Below the pieces are notes generated by a model. The model did not search any database and was not told where the DNA came from. It saw only the letters and a program-made list of their open reading frames with translations. From Rhabdornis inornatus (Eukaryota; Chordata; Aves; Passeriformes; Rhabdornithidae): 64,000 bases of DNA. Below are positions 38,618 to 50,400 of the stretch, piece after piece (positions within the stretch are counted from its first letter, which is position 1; each line of letters starts with the position of its first letter). The stretch spans positions 1,379,003 to 1,443,002 of the forward strand of contig VWZS01006721.1 in the NCBI GenBank assembly GCA_013397075.1, in the 5' to 3' direction. Position numbers and translations under genes: made by a program.

Positions 38618-38695
38618 AACTGATGATCAATGATCTGATGATTATTATGAAAACAATAACTGATGATCAATATGTATCTCACAGGAGATACATAT
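38618..38695. repeat. Direct 14-bp repeats and an 11-bp-arm hairpin
   Basis: AACTGATGATCAAT occurs at 38618-38631 and again at 38658-38671. The second copy runs into a perfect inverted repeat, ATATGTATCTC (38670-38680) and GAGATACATAT (38685-38695), with the loop ACAG. A small local rearrangement would explain both. Confidence 0.85.
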
Positions 38696-38995
38696 CTTAT
38701 TGTCTGTTTCATATTGGTGTTTCTGAGGTACCTGCTGCATTTTCTCTCAAATTATTTAACTGATTAACAAATTCAAAGTAGTTGTTCTCAGCCTCCATGA
38801 AACTCCAAAGACCTTTGCTGTTCTTTCAAGCTTGAAAAAGAGCCTGTATACTTGAAAGCTGGTCTGTTTTGACTATACCAGTAATTAAAAAAACACCAAA
38901 AAGCAAACCTCCTTCTGGTTCAAATATTGCCTGGCTTAGAAATACTCTTTTAGAGTCAATTATATAAGATGCAATTTAACACATGCAAGTAACAA

Positions 38996-39055
38996 GATCA
39001 CAGAATAGTTAAGGTTGGAAGGGACCTATGAAGATCATCTAATTCAAACCCCAAT
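38996..39055 (-). mobile_element. CR1 LINE 3'-end fragment, antisense
   Basis: The plus strand reads CACAGAAT, then AAGGTTGGAAGGGACCTATG, then AAGATCATCTAATTCAAACCCC. This is the reverse complement of the terminal part of bird CR1 elements. It starts at the element's 3' end, with one recognisable octamer. The match fades soon after 39052, so this is a severely 5'-truncated copy. Which CR1 subfamily it belongs to is not clear from so short a piece. Confidence 0.85.
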
Positions 39056-41441
39056 CTTTTAAACGCTCAAATCTATGCAAAGAGTACTGTGTAAATGTTA
39101 CACAGTGTTTATCTGTCACACCATTCAAACAGATTTTAATCATCAGAAATTAGACTTCTTTCCTTTGCAAATATTTCTGAACATGAAAACAATTTGTTAG
39201 ATTGGATAAAGCTGCCTGTGGCCTATGCTTTTAAACAGAGTGAAAATATGCATTGTTTTTCCAGTGGTTGCATTTATTTGTTCGGTTCTGATCCATCTTA
39301 CTCTTTCTTCTCTGTGGTTTGTTTAGTGACTGAGAAAAAGCCCAATATGGTCGACTTGATGTTGTTGTAATGGGTTGGGTAAACTGTATTTTGTTTTTTT
39401 GTGTATTATGTGGCTGGCAGATATGCTCAACATTTATCTGAAGCAGCTGTGGGTACAAAGGTGGGTCTATCCTTTAGTTACTGTTTTCTTGAGGATATTG
39501 GTGGTGGCCTTGGTGGTAGCACTGGTTCCGGGCTTTGAGATTTGAGGCTTGGCAGACAAGTGTCTTCTTGTCTTTGGGGAATAGAAAAAGTGTGGGAATA
39601 GGCTCCATAGTGGGAATGCCCTGTCTTGTGCCTTCATAAAAATGCTTTTCCTGCCTGTGTTTCCCTCTGTAGAGCTATTTGTTTGAGTGATTTGTTGGTA
39701 CTTAAAGAGCAGGCCAGTGTATAATGCTGTCTAATGTCATCAATTTTCTACATTTCAAACACACTTGGATAAACCTTTCAGGGAATAAATATAACACCAA
39801 AGCCCAGCAGTTGCAGCTTAAATCACTTGTACACAATGTGGTCTATTTTTTTCTTAATGTATCTGCACTTGCTGTGAGGGAATTGGGCTAAATTTGCAAC
39901 AGAGTAAGTATACTGCATTACATTTACAGGTTTCACAGCCTTGGGCATAGGAGAATTGGAATTGAAATACTTTTTCCCCTTCCCATCTTCTGCATTGACT
40001 GGTCGTCTGAAAGAAAAAAGAATATCATTAATTCAGACAGTGATGAGTGTTGTTAGTTGGCACATCCAAGTCCAGAATATCAAAAAGATGAGCAACATAT
40101 AAATCCTCCTGCCCTTAAATATGGTAAAACTTAAAACATCCCTGAACTGTGCACTGTACCAGCTGATGGCTGGGATGAATCAGAGCAACCATATGGCAGG
40201 GAGGGAGTTGGATGATGAAGCAGGAGGCTTAATTTTCCAAGCTTAAGAAGGAATGTCAAATAGTCACCAAAATAAATAAATAAATAAGTCGATAAATTGA
40301 TATTGGAAACTGAGTTCAAGAGAACAGTGTTTTGGGTTGGCTACATACACAGGCTTATCACACAAACACACCCAGTGTTTTTTAAATGCTGTGCTCATCT
40401 GCTCTTTTGAGCAGCCTGTCGAACACATTGGGTATATAAATATCCTGCTCTGTGAAACAGTCTGTCTGCTGCTTATGATTCCAGCAACGATAACATGTGC
40501 TGGTTTGTTGTGGCAGGGTCACCTCAGGTGCAGTGGTAAAGCAAGGGGATTTTGTGGCACATTTGGGATTTTTGTGCATAGGGAGGAATTGCTGATGTTA
40601 TTTCATTGAGACAGTAGAGTAGAATATTACTGTGGCCCTTAATTTAGACAAAGCCTTTGTTGGTTTAAGATTACAGTGTCCCTTTCAGAGTACTTTACTG
40701 ATGCAGCAATTTCTGGGCTGCTCTGTTGTCAGCTATCTATTAAAAATGTTAGGTAAGGCCTGTGACATTTTGTTGGCAAATAAGAGACAGACATTTCCAG
40801 CATGTGAGAGTAAGCAGGAAGAAGAGATTAATCTTTTGATAGTTTGGAACCACCTGATTTGAACTTTAAAAGAGTCCTGTCCATTCAACATCTGTTTAAA
40901 GAAATAGCACTGGATTTGTCTATCATTTCATGAGGATCTATAGTCCCTCCTATCAGCTATTTCACTTTATAGAAAAAGCCTAGATGTACCTCTTTGGAAT
41001 TTCTCTGAGTCCTTTTAATATAGCTTGTGCAACACTGAATCAATCACACTGATGTTGCTGAAAGGGAGCGGGGTGGTTTATTTTGCTTACTTCCACAAAC
41101 AGGGAATATAATCAGGGAATACTCCCTGAGCCTGCAGAGCCTCTCCAAAAGCACTTCCCTTCCTGCTAGTCTCACAAGTCATGATGAGGAAGAGCACACT
41201 TCCCACTTTCTCCCTGAAACTAAGAAGAGCATGTTGTGTGATGTAAAAATATTTCCAGACATCCATAACATTGCAATCTCAGATCATTACTTCTTTTCTC
41301 AAACCAAAAGCAAAACCCTAGTGTTCGGGTTTTTTTTTCCCCCAAAGCTCTTGTATGAGCCAAAAATTCTGTATGATAAGAAGTATACTCAAAGAAAGCT
41401 AGATTTCTGATATGTTTTAATTGTCAAAATGTCCCCTGTTA
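39056..41441. other. Non-coding sequence, no gene seen
   Basis: No exon recognised. A short AATA tetranucleotide run lies at 40269-40287. Frames such as 40337-40609 plus (90 codons) have no recognisable domain. Confidence 0.5.
40269..40287 (+). repeat. Short (AATA)n microsatellite
   Basis: Between four and five AATA/AAAT units, then a break at AGTCG. Confidence 0.85.
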
Positions 41442-41502
41442 ATGTATATGTATATGTGTATATATGTATACTATGTTTATGTATACTGTTATGTATACTA
41501 TG
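41442..41502 (+). repeat. TA/TG-rich repeat, (TATG)n-like
   Basis: Alternating TATATG, TATACT and TTATG units. GTATAC occurs twice or more and ATGTATACTATG-like units recur. The array is imperfect and alternates purine and pyrimidine for long stretches. It ends just before the CpG-rich block. Confidence 0.85.
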
Positions 41503-41559
41503 GACCTCTTGAGCTGCAGGAAATGATATACTGGAATTAATTTGGGGGCTTTGCGGCGT

Positions 41560-42210
41560 TTTGAGGAACTCTTGTGATCCAAAGACTCATCTTTTAATTC
41601 CTGCACAGCATGTGCGTGGCGTTTGCTCCCATAGAGAGGTCAAATGAAGTCAGTAACAGTGTGGGGGAGATTTGCTGACAGCAGCAGCCCCCAAACAACT
41701 TCCCCTGCTCTTGGTCCGCTGCCCTCGCAGAACAAACCCGCACAAAGAGGAGGCAGACTGGTTTGTTCTCCTCTCAGAGAGCCATTGAACATGAAACGAG
41801 CTCCCAGTGCCATGCAAAAGTCACAGACAGCACAACTGTTATGAGGGGATAATGGTCTTTTTGTAGTCAGCAGTGGGCTCGGCGCAGTTTGTGCTGACTG
41901 CGAGCCCTGCAGTGGGGGGCACGGTAAGCCTATAGCGCTATCCATAGCCTGCGAACAGAGGAATGAACCCATGACCCTCCCTCCCCTCACCGCTGCAGAA
42001 AAGCCACCTTTCTCATGTAAATGGACCTCCTTTGTTCCCTGGTGTTAGCTGCAATGATGTCATATATTCAACCAGCTCTTATTTTCCAAAGTGTATAAAG
42101 CGCTCGTGAATGAAAGATGCGCAGCGGTTTGAAAAGAAAATCACGGCAGCCGGTCAGAATTAGAGTCCAGCACTATTAAATATCGTGTGTCTTGCTCACA
42201 CTACCTTCAA
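41560..42210. promoter_or_regulatory. CpG-retaining block, candidate enhancer or conserved element
   Basis: I count about twenty CpGs in roughly 650 bases, the densest cluster in the window, and GC is higher than on either side. No open frame explains it: the minus frame 41640-41990 (116 codons) has no recognisable domain. Landmarks are the palindrome ATAGCGCTAT (41932-41941), a 7-bp inverted pair GGGCTCG/CGAGCCC (41875-41881 and 41901-41907), an octamer-like ATGTAAAT (42015-42022), a SOX-like CCTTTGTTC just after it, and a CRE-like TGATGTCAT (42055-42063). Together these suggest a conserved developmental enhancer. A lost or alternative first exon is also possible. It is too short and too AT-mixed for a classical CpG-island promoter. 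Confidence 0.4.
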
Positions 42211-44403
42211 ATATATCCCTTTGGGTAATTGTTAGAATGTGTGAAGGTAGAGAAATTGGGATCTCTGAAATTATTTTTTTTATTTTTCATTTTTTGGCTG
42301 TGTGATTCAATATTAACTAAATTTTCTCAACCAAGATATAATGTACTGCTTGTCAATATCAGTTAAAATCATGTGGTTTCAATAGGAGAAACTCATTTCA
42401 AGTCAGTTTTCTTTTGGCATGCAGCTGTACTTTTTGATTTATTGAGACAGGACTGCTTGCCAGTTACCATTGCAAGACCATATAAAAAAAAAATTACAAG
42501 AACCTGGAAAGCAAAACCTGTGGTGTTCAATTAAATAATCCTCCTTTCTTTTAAAGGAAAAATTCATCCAGGAAATTCAAGAAATATACAAAAGTATTTT
42601 AGAAAGCAATTTAGTTTTAAATTGAAGCTGAATGGCTAATTAACCATTGGTTAAAATTCTGCTGTGGTAGGTTGACTTTGTTGTCTTGCTCTTCAAGATG
42701 AATTAGAATTTGAAAGTTGAGCAAGAAGAAAAAAAATTGTAACATTTCTGTAACATTTCTGTAATACAACAGGGGATTTTACAAAGCATTCCCTTGTTCT
42801 ATATGCCAGGATCCAGCCAGAATTAGCATGTTCTAAAAATAATAAGAAAATCTGTTAATTATTTATGTCTGCTTACTTGACTATTCATTAGGATGCATTT
42901 GTTGTCACTGCGAAGACAAAACTCAAAAAATCTGCTGCTACCAAACCTGTGCTGGTATTTTAGTTTGTTACAGCAAAAAATGGACCAGAGTAGGCACAAG
43001 CTGTAGGGGAACATCTTTTTCAGCATGCAGAGGAGAGTATGGAAAACAAATAGAGGGCAGCCAAAGATGTAATAAACAGAATTTATGAACCAATACATGT
43101 ACATCAGTTGTATTTGTTAGGGCTCTGAGCCTTCAAAGATTTATGCCAGGGGACTACTTGGAGTACATAAAGTCTTTTAGTATCACTGCCTATGTTATCT
43201 CTGGGTGTTGAATTCGAATGTTTAGGTGTCAGTTGCAGAAATGAAAGAACTTATCAGTGTAGAGAAAGGTAGCAAACAATATTATTATTTTTTTGTTCAG
43301 AGTGCCTCCTGTCAACTTACACTTCTTAGAGGTAGGTCAGGTCCTCAGCTGGCACAAAGCAGTACAGCTCAACTGAGTATACAGAGTGAGCTTTTACTCC
43401 TCAGCTAAGGAGAATACAGCAATTGAAATTTCTGTGCCAGGAAATACCAATCACCATGGGGAAAAAAGTAAGGAACCTAGGACTCTGGAGAGGACTAAAT
43501 CAGAAGGGGATAATAATACGTGGAAAGTGAAGATGGATTTATTGGAATAGGGCACCTATCTTGTCACAACTGAACGTGGTCATGGAACCAGTACTCATCT
43601 GTGTGAGCTCCCCAAAGATTCACATGGGGAAGTATACCAGGCAGGCCCTAAAACATGAGAGAATCAGATGTCTGTGAAGTGTGTACAGGGTCCCACAGAG
43701 TGCAGAAGATGCAGATGAATATTAAACTTTTATTGCCCAACAGAGCTGCATACCCATCAGGCAGGCTGCTTTTCAGAAAGGTGCCGCTCTACATTAAAGG
43801 ATATTTTCCATTCCTTTTTTATGTTTTGGGTTTTTTTTTTTCACGTTATGCAGCAAAGCCTATAAAACTCTTTTGACCAGATAAAAGAAACTGAAAACAT
43901 ATGTGACCTTCTCTTGTAATGATTTGGGCAGTTGTCCTGGATAGGTAATGCTGAGAGATGTACAGCAGTCGGGGAATGGGCGCAAGATTTCTAAGTAAGG
44001 ATGTTCTCTTTTTCACATTAAACAATCACTGCATAATGCCATTGAAGTGAAAGTTTAAGAGCTTATGGAGTGCACTAGCTTGCATGATTTCATGTAATGA
44101 TTCATTCAGGAAGTGCAGCAGTTTGTAAAATGTAATGTTTAATCTGTTGATTACTAGAAAGTATTTAGTTAGATTACAGAAAATATTAATGAATTAATGC
44201 TCTTTTAAAAATCTTGCTTAATATTTACTCTTCAATCAGTGACACTTTGAATGTTTTACATGATGTTGAGCTTTAGACTTTGGGTTGTGTTGTTCAACTG
44301 CATTTTTTTATCCACTCCAGAGGACCCACTTGGAGAAGAGGGTCTTAATGGAGGGCAAGTGGCAGTTTGAGCTCTAGGTCCAATTTAGGTTCATCTAGTT
44401 GTT

Positions 44404-44443
44404 GAAAATAATAAAACAAAAACAAAAACAAAACAAAACAAAT
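44404..44443 (+). repeat. (AAAAC)n A-rich tract
   Basis: AAAAC/AAAAAC units with a leading AAAATAATA, ending AAATCCC. Confidence 0.88.
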
Positions 44444-46360
44444 CCCACCTCATGTAACATGCCTTTTCCTTCCAATCTGACTATCCATTTGTCACCATTT
44501 CTGATGATTGGTATCCAAAACACCATGGTAGAAAATGATCAAAAGACACCCTTGCAAATGCTGAATATTCACCTGAAATATTCTGTTGCATTTATCCAGT
44601 CATGATCACTGGCAACAAAAGAAATGGTGTCCTCTTAGAGCTTAACTTTCTGATAAAGATATGTTCTGGGGATGACCATGCATTACGGTAACGCATTTGC
44701 CACTGGAAAGAATGAATTCAAAAACTTCTGGTGTCTTCTGACCAAACGGACAATGCCTGTTATTTATTGTGACTGTGCTTTGTTGATGTCAGAAATCATT
44801 TAATTATCATATTTAGTGTAAAATGAAAGGCTGAGCGTTAACTACAGCTCAGAACCCAGAGGGTGGAAACCAGAGTAGATGGAGAAAAGGCTGTCAGCAG
44901 GACCTCTAAAATGTTTAGTTCTAAGGGCTGAATGCTGCAAAGCCTCCTGTCTGTAAGGCTAGACCTCCAAAGTTATATCTCAGTAAGGTCCAGTACCAAA
45001 ACAAGCCAACAGCATCTGCCCTTTGTCTTGTAATTCACTAGAATCTATTTCTCCTCATTTTTCTGGTTGTAATTTTAATTTAATTGTATGTAGTTGTTCC
45101 AAAACCATGTATATTTTGTTACATATCCTCTGTTATCTAAAGCTATAATGTAGGGGAAACAAAGGGAAAATAAATGACACCTAACAGCTTCCTGAGGAAA
45201 GAGTCAGTGTTTTTACAAGAAGGAAAGGGAAGACAAAGACATAAAACAGAAAACAAAGATTTTTATGATGGGCTTTAAAATAAGAATCATAAAAGTGATG
45301 ATGGTAGCAAAGAAGTCAAAAAAGTTGAACCTGAAAGAGAAAACAATATTTAGGAATGACAACAGAGAAGAAAATATGCCAAGGTCATATGGAAAGGATA
45401 AACAGAGAAAGACAAGAAGACAGGAAGAGTTTGTTTGAGCACAGCAATTTCCATCAGAATTCAGGCAGATATGCAAAGAATAAGGAAGAAATGCAAGAAC
45501 AAAACAAATAAATACAGTAACTAGAAAAGCACAGATGTGCACAGTTGTTTTATCTCCACTGAAACTACAAAGCAAAAAGAGGGCTTTTGAAGAACAGCTT
45601 TTTTAAAAAAGGACAACAGAAACCTGCCTGGCAATTCATCTGACTTGCAGAAAGTTTAGAAAGGATAGTAAAATAAACTGTGAATGTGCTTCTGACCAAT
45701 TTTGATCTCTGACAAGAATGTATGCCAGCTTTTGCTTGAAAATGTTTTCTGGTTAAATCCTTGTGCAGTTAAAATTTTCTGTACATGAGCATAGAAGGCT
45801 GAAAATCCTGATATACAAATGGAAGGTATTGTTATTGGTATTGTTTATTAGTTGCTCTAGCAAACCAGAAATATTTCATGTTATACTCAGTACAAGCAAG
45901 GATGCTACATAAATCTCTATGTACTTCCAGAGTAAAGGAAGTAGGTTCCAAAACTTCAGGGATACACTGCCATGTATTTGGAGCTTGTGTTCACATTATA
46001 AGGATGCAATTTCCAGGCTACTTCTTATATTATGACACAAAGAGCAAGCTTTTCCCTTTTCTTTAAGAGTGCAATTTATGCCAATCCCCCAAATAACTCC
46101 GGACAATTGCCTTCGAATAATCTCTAACGTAGTGCCTAGCACAATGCTGATTTTACATCTATTGGAATAACACAAGGAATTCATAATAGGCTTTCTAAGT
46201 GAAACGATAGCTTCAGTCATCTGGAAATTGTTGTAAGGTTTATATTTGCACTTCTGATTTTCCTAAAGTATTCCTATCAAGCATTCAGTGCAAGACTTCG
46301 GAGTAAAAGAAGAGCCCATGTACATTTGCTTGTCTGTGTGACATGTCCAGAAACTTATAC

Positions 46361-46393
46361 TTTTTTTGTTTGTTTTGTTTTTGTTTCTGTTTT
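46361..46393 (+). repeat. T/G-rich low-complexity tract
   Basis: TTTG and TTTTG units, ending TTTCTGTTTTCCC. Confidence 0.8.
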
Positions 46394-47429
46394 CCCAAAG
46401 GGAAAACATTTTGAATCCTGTAGCAGTGGCAGGCATACTAAATAGCTGTCTCTGCTACTGCACAGCCCATCTCCTTAGCACTTCATACGAAAATTTTCAT
46501 CCAAGTCTCTGGGTGCTGTGTCATATCCTGAAACATCACTCAGCAGCCACTGCTTCTACCTGAATAATTCCCCAGACTGGTTGCAGCAAAGACTTTATCT
46601 TCAGATATTGAGTTCCCATTTAAACAATGCATAATGCTTATTTCTGTTTCAGCAAGATCATTTCACTTTGGGCAAAAACATGGCTATATGCATGAGCCCT
46701 AAATTATTATTTATCTTCTGTCCAAGCAGTACTGATCTTCCCTCTTCCAAAACTATTGGTGAGATTATTGTTTGCTCCTGAACAGTCTAAAGTCCAGCGT
46801 AGGCAGGCCACTCATCTGGGAAGTAGAAGACAAGTATAAGAAGGTCCCATCCCAGGGAGGAGTAGAAAGCAGCAGTTGTTTCCTGGGTAGAATCAAGATG
46901 GTTGGGTTTATTGAGCAAAGCAATCTGTGGTTGAGAATTTTTCAAAATTCCAAAATTTTGTTTACAATATCTCATTGTTTCTCAGCTTAGTGGTAATGTT
47001 TGCACTGATGTTTCTTCTGTTGGACAATGGTCCCTTGAGAATGCTCCTGGAGTGCTGAACTTAAGACTATCTGCTTCAGTCTTCAGTTCACCTGATGAAT
47101 TCACCCACATCTATTTTAAACAAAGGTTATTTTGTAAAGGATGGATAGGCAGTGGCAGCCTAGCCTCAGACATGCAATCCATGTGCTTCTGTCATCAGCA
47201 CAGCATTTATTCCCCTTTGAACACAGCTCCCTGCAAGTCAGATGTGGATCACATTTGCTGGGCTACACTGTAGAGTATCGAATCTGAATTTCCTGTACCC
47301 TTTCTCTTTGAATCAGCAATACTAATAAAGAAGTTACCCAGAGCACCTGAGGGGACAGGCAGGGATAAAAAGCCTCATTGAGAAGGAGCTACCAATTAGC
47401 AGACACACATTTACTATTCAAGCTGCATT

Positions 47430-50400
47430 ATAAAGTAATTAAATGTAAGCGGTCCTTCATTCAAAGCTTCAGGTGCAAGTAAATAAACCTAGTAGAAGCC
47501 ACAGCTATTAAATGGAGACATGACATGGGCAGTCAACAGCAGCAAAAGACTTATAGAAAATAAACTCTTTCCTATTAGACTTGGGGAGGGCACATTGCAG
47601 TGGACACTAAGTGCAGAAACCTTGCTCTAGACTTTGGAGGCTCTTGCTCATGGCATTGTGCAGCTGAGTTTTGTTCTTAACAAAGAATAAAGTGCTGGGG
47701 TTATAAAACCACAGTGAAACCACTGCAAGCTGACAAGACTTATTCTCTGGGCACAGGGTGAATTTTTCAACGCATCACAAGTAAATTATTAGTTTACATG
47801 TTCCAATGAATTAAACTAGACTACTTAAAAGACAGGGAAGTTTCATGGTGTGGGCATGCATAATTAGAGCAGCCATGCAAGATAATTTCTCTTTGCTGAT
47901 GCCAGTGGAAGACAGGGAAATAAACCATGGCCTTTACCAAAGTGATTTGGTTTCATCTGGGCCAAAGGTATTCAAGTGCTCTTGTTGAAATGACAGTGGT
48001 ATTGCATGATATTCCAAAGGGACAAGTTAAAATTTCATTTGTGCCAAGAGTATGCATTGCCAAGTCTTGGTGTGTTTGAGCTTTCTCATGTTTAGCGCTG
48101 AATTTGCTGGGCTTGTTCATTGTGCATGATAACTAAGGAGCCTCTTGTGTTGCTTCACTTATTCTAGAGCACATAAAACAAGTTGGAGCTCTAACAGCTA
48201 CTGGCTCAAATCAAAATCTTTCAAGCCCTTAGTGGGGGCATTATTTTACACTTACCCCTTGCAGTAAAAGCTAGTACAGAAATATTTTTCATACAATAAT
48301 CACTTCGGTACGCCTGAAGAAACATGTGGGGTTCAGTCCCATACTGCTCTGGCCAGCAACCTCTGCCAATGCTTTTGATACTTGGGCTCTGTATATGAGA
48401 TTTGAACCTTCAAAACTCTTCATGAGATTGATCCCAGCTTATTTTTCTCATCTTCGTATTATATACATAACCTAAGATGTCCTCTAGCCTCCCTTTATTG
48501 TCAAGGAAGTTTGGTAGGTGTCTCTCTTCAGAGATTAATTTACATATTTCCCTAGGACTGACTGTGAATTAATCCATTTTGTTTCAGCCTGGACAACTTA
48601 TCTCTGAGCAAGCAGAGACTGGGCTAGAGGAAACACACCCTTGTTCTCCATCTCCCTTGTGCACTGTATTGGAAGAAGCTGAAGGCATTTCTCATTCTTC
48701 CTGAAGTGTTTCCTTTCTTCAGAGTGCTGCTTCTAAAAAGAAGGCAAATCTCCAGGAGAGGCACCTGTATTCACACTTAGGTTTCACTCTAGCTGCTGGG
48801 AGAACATTGCAGGATCCTTATGAAACACACATACATCTGACAATATTGGGGCATGGATCTTATATTCTCTTCAGCATACGCACATAATCTTATCGTGTTC
48901 TTCATTCTCTCTTTTATCCTGATTCCAAAATTTATTCATGCTGAAAATATTTATTTTAGGACTTTTCCCTATGGCATTTGCATATATACTGGAAAATCAC
49001 CATATCTTTATTGTTTTCATATTTACAATTAGTTTAGCTTTTGTCTGATTTTTTTAAAATGTGGATTCCCGTCTTTCTACAGTATATTTTACCTCTATAA
49101 AGCCTGATTTCAGGTGTATTTTCATCCTCCTCCATTTTCTACAGAAGCAAAAACCTTTGCTATTTTGAAGATGTGTTTTCAGCTCTGTCTCAAGATTGTA
49201 TGCTACGTTTCTTTGTGATTAATGCAGAAAGCAAAAAAAAATCTCTCATGCTCTTTACTGTAGTCCAGTATTGGCTGAATTTTTAAGGCTTCTCATGCCC
49301 TCTCAGTTTTGTTCTCACTGTGTGATTTGTGATCTGGTAATCTAGTCCACTGAGCACCGATCTTTGCTTCCAACATGCTGAGACTGACCTATCTCTTTTC
49401 TGCAGACTGACACAATTTAACTTTTTTCTTCTAAGCTTCAGTCAAGGACATCTAGTAATATTTTCTGTGTAACTCCTCAGAAGTCCTTGGGAAACTAATG
49501 TTAAATTATGAGTGCTGCAAACTCTCCCTCTTTATAGTAATGTCTTGTGTAAATGTAAAGTCCCTGGACTTTTGTAAAGGCTTTGGTTTCACGTACAAAA
49601 CTTACCTCTCAAAGCTGGTATTCCTTCTGGTCATGCCGGAAATTTGGGGACACACATCTCATAAACAGAATTGTTCTTTCTCACCTCAGCCAGGCTGATA
49701 CACAATTCCAGTGGAATTGCCTTAATAATGCTAAATTCAACAAATCCTCTTTTCTCTCAAACATCAATTAATTTTCATATCCAAACAACCACTGGATTTC
49801 TACAGCTGCACTGGAGCTTCTCCTCACCTCCTTCTTCCTGGTTCTCTTTCTCATGATTAGGCAGAGTTTTTGTGGCAAGCTTTAGTGTTTCATCACATAA
49901 TAAAAATGAGTCTTCATCAGAGCAGCAGAATCACTAATATAAAAACCAATCAAAAAGAAATGTAAAGAGTAAGAATGTGGCTCTGTCTCCTAGTTACTCT
50001 AATTAAAACTGGTGCTGTTGTTAGTGGATTCTAGGAATGAATTTCCTAGCAAAAAGAAAGAGGAAGTCATTATGGGAGGTTTCTGGCCTATCCACATAAC
50101 TTGCTAGCACACCACAAGGCCTTTGACTTTCCTACTTCCACATGAATTTGGGTTAAAGACCTTTAGGTGGTTTAGCTTTCCACAGCCCCATTGTACTGAG
50201 TGTGTTCAGCAGCCACCCAGCATCACAATAAAATCAGAGAGCCTGTAAAACTAAAGCAAAAAAAATCCTACTTCACTGTCACTTGGTAGAGGTGATTACC
50301 AAAAGTTACTGAAACCTTTTGGCTCAACCCTGCTGCTGTCATCAATGTCTATAGGAAAAAAATAGCGAAGAAAGCCCCAAAGCACACAACATTAAATTTG

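Larger units (their letters stand above)
42211..47429. other. Non-coding sequence, no gene seen
   Basis: No exon or named mobile element. An A-rich tract lies at 44404-44443 and a T/G-rich tract at about 46361-46393. The stretch 45190-45660 is strongly purine-biased on the plus strand. This creates a hydrophobic false frame on the minus strand (45213-45575, 120 codons) that mimics membrane segments. A small tandem repeat of GTAACATTTCT is at 42739-42760. Around 44660-44830 there are several CpGs and ATTA cores, which is a weak hint of conservation. Confidence 0.5.

Noticed and set aside
45213..45575. 120-codon minus-strand frame that looks like a membrane protein
   Set aside because: The plus strand is purine-rich here, so the minus strand is T-rich and encodes F, L, I and S by composition alone. 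No conserved motif is present.
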